Shown here: piece after piece, positions 57,169 through 64,000 of the stretch
Layout of the letters: each line of letters opens with the position of its first letter
Numbering within the stretch: the stretch's first letter is position 1
Assembly: GCA_947504195.1 (NCBI GenBank)
Contig: CANNGN010000004.1
Coordinates: 434,001 to 498,000, forward strand
DNA: 64,000 bases
Direction of reading: 5' to 3'
From: an uncultured Vibrio sp.
GTDB taxonomy: Bacteria; Pseudomonadota; Gammaproteobacteria; Enterobacterales; Vibrionaceae
Notes under the pieces: model-generated
The model's input: only the letters and a program-made list of their open reading frames with translations
Told to the model about the DNA's origin: nothing
The model's database searches: none
Position numbers and translations under genes: made by a program

Positions 57169-58623
57169 ATGATGAAGCTGAAACATTCGGTCTGTTCAAT
57201 GTTAGTTGCAGCGAGTTTACTTCAACCACTCCATGCATCAAATGATATAGACTTACCTGATATTGGAACCGTCGCCAGTTCGACACTGACGATCGATCAA
57301 GAACGCTTATACGGTGATGCCTATATGAGAGTTCTACGTGGCAATCAACCACTAATAGAAGATCCGGTTCTATCTGAATATATATCAACACTTGGCCATA
57401 AGTTGGTGGCTAATGCAGACGATGTCAAAACGCCATTCACATTTATCTTGGTTCGAAACAACGAGCTTAACGCTTATGCTTTCTTTGGCGGTTACGTCGC
57501 ACTGCATACTGGACTGTTTCGCTATACGCGTTCAGAGAGTGAACTCGCCTCGGTGATGGCTCACGAAATCGCACACGTCACTCAACGTCACCTTGCTCGG
57601 AGTATGGAAAGCCAAGCTAACCGTTCTGCAACAACTATGGCTGCTCTTGCAGGGTCTTTGTTACTCGCTATTGCCGCTCCACAGGTCGGTGTTGCCGCGC
57701 TTACTGCCACTACAGCAGGCTCAATGCAAAGTGCTATCAACTATACCAGAGCAAATGAAAAAGAAGCGGATCGCTTTGGGATAGACACACTTGCAAAAGC
57801 CGGATTTTCTCCTCAAGCAATGCCAACCTTCTTTGGACGGTTATCCGATGAATACCGCTACTCAAGTACGTTACCGGCAATGTTGCTGACACACCCCTTG
57901 CCGGACTCTCGCATCACCGATAGCCGATCAAGATCGGCGAATTATCCGCAAACAAATCCACCGCTGTCCCTGCAATTTCAGTTGGCTCGAGCCCGTGTAG
58001 TCGTGCGATATTCAGGGTTAAACACAACGAACGCCTTAGATTGGCTCGCTAGGCAGAAAAAAAAGAATCAAGCACAGTTATCAACCGCATCGGCCTACGG
58101 TGAAGCCTTGGTCTATCTCAATACAAAAAAAACCGAACAAGCAGAAGCAATATTAAAAAAACTGCTTAGTAACGACCCAAGCAATCATTTTTACCTTGAT
58201 GCCATCAGCGATGTATACATTGCTGAAGAAAAATACGACCAAGCCATTCAAATGCTTAATCGAGCCCTACTTCAATCACCAAAAAATAACGTCTTGACAG
58301 TAAATTTAGCTAACGTGTTGATGCAAAAGAAAAACTACAAAGAAGCCGCTAAACTATTACAACGCTACACCCACGATGACCCTAATAGCACAATCGGATG
58401 GCAACTTTTGGCTGAAGCCAATAACCATTTAGGAAATGAAAAAGAAGAGTTGGCCTCTCGCGCTGAACTTTTTGCACTAAAAGCTGATTGGAATAAAGCG
58501 ATACAGTATTATACTAAGGCGAGTCAGTTGACCGAACTAGGTAGTCTAACTCAAGCACGTTACGATGCTCGAATAGACCAACTATTAATCCAACGTGAAC
58601 ACTATTCTACGTTGAAGAATTAA
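57169..58623 (+). CDS. bepA: Periplasmic chaperone/metalloprotease BepA
   Basis: Protease-chaperone that maintains the outer membrane by assisting or degrading LptD and BamA clients. The 484 residues comprise a signal peptide (cleavage near LHASND, about residue 24), an M48 domain with the zinc motif AHEIAHVTQRH near 131 and the downstream ligand in NEKEADRFGID, and C-terminal TPR helices (about 310-470). Two adjacent ATGs (57169, 57172) follow AAGGTCA. It begins a bepA-yfgD-wrbA-DUF2069 run. Confidence 0.95.
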   Translation: MMKLKHSVCSMLVAASLLQPLHASNDIDLPDIGTVASSTLTIDQERLYGDAYMRVLRGNQPLIEDPVLSEYISTLGHKLVANADDVKTPFTFILVRNNELNAYAFFGGYVALHTGLFRYTRSESELASVMAHEIAHVTQRHLARSMESQANRSATTMAALAGSLLLAIAAPQVGVAALTATTAGSMQSAINYTRANEKEADRFGIDTLAKAGFSPQAMPTFFGRLSDEYRYSSTLPAMLLTHPLPDSRITDSRSRSANYPQTNPPLSLQFQLARARVVVRYSGLNTTNALDWLARQKKKNQAQLSTASAYGEALVYLNTKKTEQAEAILKKLLSNDPSNHFYLDAISDVYIAEEKYDQAIQMLNRALLQSPKNNVLTVNLANVLMQKKNYKEAAKLLQRYTHDDPNSTIGWQLLAEANNHLGNEKEELASRAELFALKADWNKAIQYYTKASQLTELGSLTQARYDARIDQLLIQREHYSTLKN

Positions 58624-58660
58624 CCACTAATAATGAACAATACGATAAGAGGCAATATCT

Positions 58661-59582
<922 letters not shown>

Positions 59583-59583
<1 letters not shown>

Positions 59584-60011
59584 TGATACCGATGTCAGAT
59601 AAAACCAAAGCATGGCGGATACTCGCGTTAACATCCTATTTAGGATTAACACTATGGGTCATTTTATGGCACTTATGGTTAGCCCCACATCAACAAATAT
59701 CGCCATGGGGTATCGCAATCGCATGGTTGATTCCTTTACTATTTCCTTTAATCGGAATAATTAAAGGTAAGCCTTATACACACGCATGGGCAAATTTTGT
59801 ATTAATGCTCTATTTTCTCCACGCCTTAAGTATGATTTACCTCGATGAAGGCGAACGTCTACTGGCATTTGTAGAATTACTTCTAACGTCATTAAGTTTT
59901 GTCGCGAATATCTATTATGCACGCCATCGAGGAAGAGAATTGGGATTAAAACTCACCAAGCTGTCTCAGGTCGAGAAAAATGAGAAGGCTTTGTTCACTA
60001 ACAAACCCTAG
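59583..60011 (+). CDS. DUF2069 family membrane protein
   Basis: A 142-residue protein with about four membrane helices (within residues 12-110) and a basic C-terminal tail, recognised as DUF2069. The GTG at 59583 overlaps the wrbA stop; the ATG at 59592 is an equally good start and would remove three residues. Function is unknown. Confidence 0.8.
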
Positions 60012-60124
60012 ACGACTCGACGTAATAACAGACATCATTCATTAAAATAGCGGACTCTAGTTCAAATTTAATTTTTGAGTTATTACGCTAACCATATAAT
60101 TCTACTATAGTTAATGGTATTACT

Positions 60125-60150
60125 TATATGGCTATTGTTTCAGCCATATA
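60125..60150. repeat. Inverted repeat upstream of the diguanylate cyclase gene
   Basis: A 9-bp perfect inverted repeat TATATGGCT/AGCCATATA (60125-60133 with 60142-60150) with an 8-base loop lies 30 bp before the GGDEF gene. No T tract follows, so it is more likely an operator or leader hairpin than a terminator. Confidence 0.6.
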
Positions 60151-60180
60151 CCAATACGTTTAGATTAGGGTTGTTATTTA

Positions 60181-61335
60181 ATGCTGTCACTTTTAACCCA
60201 AGGTCAAAAAGTGGTCGATCGTCTTGTTGCACGGTGTAATTGTGCCAGTACGAACGACAAGCTTCGCCTAAACCACTATATATGGCTGATTGTATTATCG
60301 ACGCCTATTACTGTTGGTTTCATCATCAAAAACGTATTAATAGACAATGTGCATATTGCCACAGTGTCTGGTATTTTTGCATTTTGTATGATTGTCAGCA
60401 TCATCGGCATCATAAGAAAACTAAATCTAACCTACATTTATCACTTTAATAATTTCTTATATTTATTAATGCTCTTTCTCATCACTGTTTGGAGTGATTT
60501 GAGCCAAGGGCAAATTTTATGGTGCTACACATACCCTTTAATAAGTATTTTTCTATTTGGAAATCGAGTTGGAGTTCGTTGGAGTCTGCTACTGCTAGCC
60601 TCTATTCTCATTGGTGTGCTATTAGATAAGGATATTGATTCCGCTGCTTCTGTGAATTTTGAAATAAGATTTGCCGCAAGTTATCTCACCATACTATTGA
60701 TCACTTGTTGGCTTGAATACTATCGAGCTCGATACACGGAGAAATTTAATCGACAAAATATGGAGCTTATCAACGAACGAGCTTATCTTGAGCAAGAAAT
60801 TGCTCGTCGAGTGGATCTGGAGAATAAACTCAACCAGTTAGCCAATGAAGATGGCTTAACCGGTTTGTATAACCGACGCTATTTCTTATCTTCTACTCAA
60901 GGTGAAATCGTTCGAGCAAAACAAAATAATACTCAGTTGTTTATGGCTCTAATAGATCTAGACCACTTTAAAAGCATCAACGATAAATACGGCCATCCAA
61001 TTGGGGATAGAATACTGAAAAACGTTGCTGAGAAATGCTCTGATTATTTTAAGGCTCCTAATTTAGTAGGGCGTATGGGCGGCGAAGAGTTTTCAATCTT
61101 AATGACAAATATTTCAATGGAAGACGCTATCAATGCTCTAAATGAGCTCCGATTAGCCATCAGCCAGCATACTTTTATTTTCGATGGCATCGAAATTAAG
61201 CTCACCATTAGTATTGGTCTTTCTAAACTCACCAACAAGAATTCAACCGTCGATCTACTGTACTCATCTTCAGATCAAGCATTATATAAAGCTAAACATA
61301 ATGGCCGAAATAGACTAGAAACCGCAAACAAATAG
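60181..61335 (+). CDS. Membrane diguanylate cyclase (GGDEF domain)
   Basis: Makes c-di-GMP. The N-terminal half (about 1-185) has some six hydrophobic segments without a recognised sensor family, then a coiled-coil linker with EQEIARRVDLENKLNQLA. The GGDEF domain starts DGLTGLYNRRYF near residue 223 and has the active-site motif GRMGGEEF near 296, so it should be catalytic. The product-inhibition site (RxxD) five residues before the motif is not conserved (KAPN here). FlrA in this window has the c-di-GMP-binding arginines, so a functional link is possible but not shown. Confidence 0.9.
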   Translation: MLSLLTQGQKVVDRLVARCNCASTNDKLRLNHYIWLIVLSTPITVGFIIKNVLIDNVHIATVSGIFAFCMIVSIIGIIRKLNLTYIYHFNNFLYLLMLFLITVWSDLSQGQILWCYTYPLISIFLFGNRVGVRWSLLLLASILIGVLLDKDIDSAASVNFEIRFAASYLTILLITCWLEYYRARYTEKFNRQNMELINERAYLEQEIARRVDLENKLNQLANEDGLTGLYNRRYFLSSTQGEIVRAKQNNTQLFMALIDLDHFKSINDKYGHPIGDRILKNVAEKCSDYFKAPNLVGRMGGEEFSILMTNISMEDAINALNELRLAISQHTFIFDGIEIKLTISIGLSKLTNKNSTVDLLYSSSDQALYKAKHNGRNRLETANK

Positions 61336-61467
61336 AACAACTTCGCTCCTTCGCCATATCATGTATGTCATTTCCCTCATTCAATTCGTAAAATATTTGA
61401 GACAGAATAATAGAAGCCCTTAAAAGTAATGATACTATTCGTGAAATTTGCTTACTTGGGGAAAATA

Positions 61468-62709
61468 ATGAAAAACACTCTCATGGGATTTCAGATGCTA
61501 TTTGTTGCATTTGGTTCCTTAGTTCTCGTTCCATTACTGACAGGTCTTGATCCTAATGTCGCTCTATTCGGCGCCGGTTTAGGTACTCTCTTATTTCAAT
61601 TTATAACGCGTCGCACGGTTCCCATTTTTTTAGCATCCTCATTCGCTTTTATCGCTCCCATTATGTACGGAACACAAACTTGGGGTGTTGCCGCCACAAT
61701 GGGAGGCTTAGTTGCCGCTGGCCTTATATATGTCGTTCTTGGTGGCATGATTAAATTAAAAGGTGAAGGATTTATCCACAAACTATTGCCTCCAGTTGTT
61801 GTGGGGCCAATCATCATGGTCATCGGTTTAGGGTTAGCACCCGTTGCAGTAAATATGGCATTAGGTAAAACGAGTGATGGGTCGGTTCAACTCGTTGAAG
61901 GCGACATCGCTTTGTGGATTTCTGTTGTTTCTCTCTTAACCACAATATTTATTAGTATATTTGCCAAAGGCATGTTGAGGTTACTTCCTATTTGCGGCGG
62001 TATTGTCGCAGGTTACCTTTTAAGTTTAGTTTTCGGTGTGGTTAATTTTGAGCCTGTTACGCAAGCAGCTTGGTTTGCAATTCCAAACTTTACTTTCCCA
62101 GAATTTAACATCAATGCCATTCTGTTTATGATTCCAGTCGCTATTGCACCTGCTGTCGAACACGTCGGAGATATTCTGTCGATTTCGAATGTAACCGGTA
62201 AAAATTACCTGAAAAAACCTGGCTTACACCGCACTATTGCTGGCGACGGTGTTGCAACAATGGCTGCCGCTTTTCTCGGTGCGCCACCGAATACGACATA
62301 CAGTGAAGTAACGGGTGCCGTAATGCTAACTAAAGCCTTTAACCCTGTCATTATGACTTGGGCTGCTATCTGTGCCATCGTCCTAGCGTTAGTGGGTAAA
62401 CTAGGAGCAATATTGCAAACAGTACCAACACCAGTAATGGGTGGGATTATGATTTTGCTATTCGGTTCTATTGCCGCAGTCGGTCTCAACTCACTGATCA
62501 AAAATAATGTCGACCTGCACAAATCTCGTAACTTAGTAATTGTTGCTGTGACATTGGTGTTTGGTATCGGTGGGATGGCGTTTGGAGTCGGTGACTTCAA
62601 CCTACAAGGTGTGAGTTTATGCGGTATCGTTGCGATTGTTCTAAATCTTGTGCTACCTGATGATATCGGTGAAAACCACGTTGTTGATAATGCTCAAATT
62701 GAAGAGTAA
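61468..62709 (+). CDS. uraA: Uracil permease (nucleobase:cation symporter-2 family)
   Basis: Proton-coupled uracil importer in the inner membrane. ATG 61468 (MKNTLMGFQMLFVAFGS) is chosen for its GGGGA five bases upstream and the family start; an ATG at 61429 would add 13 residues. The 413 residues hold about 14 hydrophobic segments, and the NCS2 signature region contains PAVEHVGDILSISNVTG near residue 233. A strong terminator follows. upp is not adjacent in this window. Confidence 0.93.
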   Translation: MKNTLMGFQMLFVAFGSLVLVPLLTGLDPNVALFGAGLGTLLFQFITRRTVPIFLASSFAFIAPIMYGTQTWGVAATMGGLVAAGLIYVVLGGMIKLKGEGFIHKLLPPVVVGPIIMVIGLGLAPVAVNMALGKTSDGSVQLVEGDIALWISVVSLLTTIFISIFAKGMLRLLPICGGIVAGYLLSLVFGVVNFEPVTQAAWFAIPNFTFPEFNINAILFMIPVAIAPAVEHVGDILSISNVTGKNYLKKPGLHRTIAGDGVATMAAAFLGAPPNTTYSEVTGAVMLTKAFNPVIMTWAAICAIVLALVGKLGAILQTVPTPVMGGIMILLFGSIAAVGLNSLIKNNVDLHKSRNLVIVAVTLVFGIGGMAFGVGDFNLQGVSLCGIVAIVLNLVLPDDIGENHVVDNAQIEE

Positions 62710-62755
62710 CGCTCTGTAATTAGAGTAATAACCAGAAATAATTTATTTTTATGAT

Positions 62756-62781
62756 GGCCCTTAACGTTAAGGGCCTTTTTT
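62756..62781 (+). terminator. Terminator of uraA
   Basis: A 20-bp perfect palindrome (62756-62775) is followed by six T (62776-62781), 47 bp after the uraA stop and just before the end of the convergent ybaK. Confidence 0.88.
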
Positions 62782-62788
62782 GGTCTTA

Positions 62789-63262
62789 CTAAAGGCACAG
62801 ATCGACAAAAGATCCTTGAACCAAGGTCGCTAAGTCATTTGCCGAAAGCTCAATTTCTAAACCCCGTTTACCCGCACTAACACAAATACTCTCAAATTCA
62901 GTGGCCGTTGAATGAATGAACGTCGGCAAACGCTTCTTCTGTCCGAGCGGGCTAATACCACCAAGCACATAGCCGGTGACGCTCTGAGCAATGATTGGGT
63001 CAGCCATCTCCGCTTTTTTGCCACCTGCAGCTTTTGCCGCAAGTTTAAGGTTGAGTTTTTGCTCGACGGGAATAATGGCCACAGCCAAGCGCTTTGGCTC
63101 ACCATTTAGTGCAAATAGTAAGGTTTTAAATACCCTTTTTGGATCAAGCCCCAACACCTCAGCAGCCTCCAAACCATAACTTGAATGCTTGGGGTCATGG
63201 TTATATTGAAGAACATTGAATGCTATTTTCTTCTTTTTCGCGAGATTAATTGCGGGGGTCAT
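62789..63262 (-). CDS. ybaK: Cys-tRNA(Pro) deacylase YbaK
   Basis: Trans-editing enzyme that hydrolyses cysteine mischarged on tRNA(Pro). The 157 residues have the YbaK/INS fold with the conserved lysine in RVFKTLLFA near residue 46 and the C-terminal GGISPLGQKKRLP near 101. Length matches E. coli YbaK (159). It is downstream of the ushA-type gene but separated by a terminator. Confidence 0.94.
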   Translation of the reverse strand: MTPAINLAKKKKIAFNVLQYNHDPKHSSYGLEAAEVLGLDPKRVFKTLLFALNGEPKRLAVAIIPVEQKLNLKLAAKAAGGKKAEMADPIIAQSVTGYVLGGISPLGQKKRLPTFIHSTATEFESICVSAGKRGLEIELSANDLATLVQGSFVDLCL

Positions 63263-63275
63263 GATGTGCTCCTAT

Positions 63276-63310
63276 AAAAAATCAGAGTGGGACTTTCGCC
63301 ACCACTCTGA
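63276..63310 (-). terminator. Terminator of the ushA-type gene
   Basis: A 9-bp stem TCAGAGTGG/CCACTCTGA (63282-63290 with 63302-63310) exits on the minus strand into TTTTTTATAGG, between the nucleotidase gene and ybaK. Confidence 0.78.
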
Positions 63311-63334
63311 ACTCTCTTACTCTAACTATTTACC

Positions 63335-64000
63335 TTACCAGTTGTAAGTCATCTCACCTTGAGGCTCGTAATCAGAAACTTGAATTGGAGAGTGTGACTC
63401 GAGGTATTGTTTCAGCACTTCTGCGTCGACAAACCCAGTATTAACATAACCAGCGTGCGAGGTTAGCTTAGGATAACCATCACCTCCGGCTGCGTTAAAG
63501 CTAGGAATCGAGAAGCGGTACTGTTTAGTCAAGTCTAGCGGCTCGCCTTGAACCTTAACATCACTAACGCCAGTAGCTGTAACCGTCATACCAATGCCAT
63601 AAAATTGAGGATATGCTCCGGTGTCGACAGGTTTAATGGCAACGACATTAAGATAATCGAGAACCTCTTGTCCACTCATATCAACGTAAGTAATTTGGTT
63701 AGCAAACGGCTGAACCTTAAGGACATCTTTATACGTCACATCCCCTTCTTCAATCGAATCACGCACTCCACCAGAGTTCATTACACCGAAATCGGCTTTC
63801 GATCTTTCCTGCTGAGCACGAGCAATTAAGCGACCTAAATTGGTTTGAGAGAAGCGAACAACATTACGATCGCCCTCCAATTTTCCATCTATTTCAGCAA
63901 CTTTATTCCCAAGTTCAGCTTGCCCTTTTTCTTGATACGGCGTTAAAAATCCAAGTAATTCTAAGTCTTGCTCAATTTCGTCTTGAATAAGAACGCGTTT
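63335..64000 (-). CDS. ushA: 5'-nucleotidase/UDP-sugar hydrolase UshA type, C-terminal part
   Basis: The gene runs off the right edge; 221 C-terminal residues are visible with an open frame to position 64000. The substrate-binding domain of the 5'-nucleotidase family is present: GDRNVVRFSQTNLGRL, then FGVMNSGGVRDSIEEGDVTY, and near the end IPSFNAAGGDGYPKL, which contributes the nucleobase-stacking site. The enzyme is periplasmic or membrane-anchored and recovers nucleosides from extracellular nucleotides. In Vibrio this protein is also called NutA. The signal peptide and metallophosphatase domain lie outside the window. Confidence 0.92.
   Translation of the reverse strand, partial: KRVLIQDEIEQDLELLGFLTPYQEKGQAELGNKVAEIDGKLEGDRNVVRFSQTNLGRLIARAQQERSKADFGVMNSGGVRDSIEEGDVTYKDVLKVQPFANQITYVDMSGQEVLDYLNVVAIKPVDTGAYPQFYGIGMTVTATGVSDVKVQGEPLDLTKQYRFSIPSFNAAGGDGYPKLTSHAGYVNTGFVDAEVLKQYLESHSPIQVSDYEPQGEMTYNW

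Overview
This 64 kb window looks like a stretch of the main chromosome of a Vibrio or close Vibrionaceae relative. The case rests on gene content and order. A polar-flagellar cluster has the Vibrio arrangement (flagellin genes, flaG, fliD, flaI, fliS, flrA, flrB, flrC, then fliE to flhB). It is flanked by gamma-proteobacterial housekeeping blocks: pgm-seqA, fldA-fur, pdxB-usg, fabB-mnmC-yfcL-epmC-aroC-prmB-smrB, dapE/dapA/bamC/bcp and perM/bepA/yfgD/wrbA. I see no rRNA, tRNA, CRISPR array, IS element or prophage. No gene-free stretch exceeds 300 bases.

Layout. 1-17.3 kb: central metabolism and housekeeping (citrate synthase, Nif3-like protein, phosphoglucomutase, SeqA, flavodoxin, Fur, Usg/PdxB, FabB, MnmC, EF-P hydroxylase, chorismate synthase, PrmB, SmrB). 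17.4-42.5 kb: an unbroken leftward flagellar locus. It holds three tandem flagellins, the FlaG/FliD/FlaI/FliS filament-cap and chaperone genes, the regulators FlrA and FlrBC, and two large structural blocks: fliEFGHIJ and fliKLMNOPQR-flhB. 42.7-45.1 kb: a bis-heme ferric-reductase-like flavocytochrome converging on a DyP peroxidase. 45.3-50.6 kb: DUF2956, an HTH protein, yffB-dapE, an M15 peptidase, DUF2897, bamC and dapA. 50.8-52.9 kb: a small accessory block (frameshifted GST gene, MAPEG protein, AraC/GyrI-type regulator) sitting where gcvR would be expected. 53-64 kb: bcp, a chemoreceptor, perM with a TusA-like gene, bepA-yfgD-wrbA-DUF2069, a diguanylate cyclase, uraA, ybaK and the C-terminal part of a UshA-type 5'-nucleotidase.

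Regulation can partly be read from the DNA. Sigma-54-type -24/-12 elements precede fliE, fliK and flrB. The flrB element lies inside the hairpin that should terminate flrA. Sigma-28-type promoters (TAAA-N15-GCCGWTAA) precede each of the three flagellin genes and also the chemoreceptor gene 13 kb away. This fits the known Vibrio hierarchy FlrA -> FlrBC -> structural genes -> FliA -> flagellins and chemotaxis. FlrA keeps both arginines (R135, R176) known to bind c-di-GMP in V. cholerae FlrA.

I found no clearly new multi-gene system. The observations most worth checking are: the promoter nested in a terminator between flrA and flrB; the duplicated 16-residue unit in FliD; the NPEH (not NPTH) autocleavage motif in FlhB; the homopolymer frameshift in the GST gene; and the GST/MAPEG/AraC block in place of gcvR.
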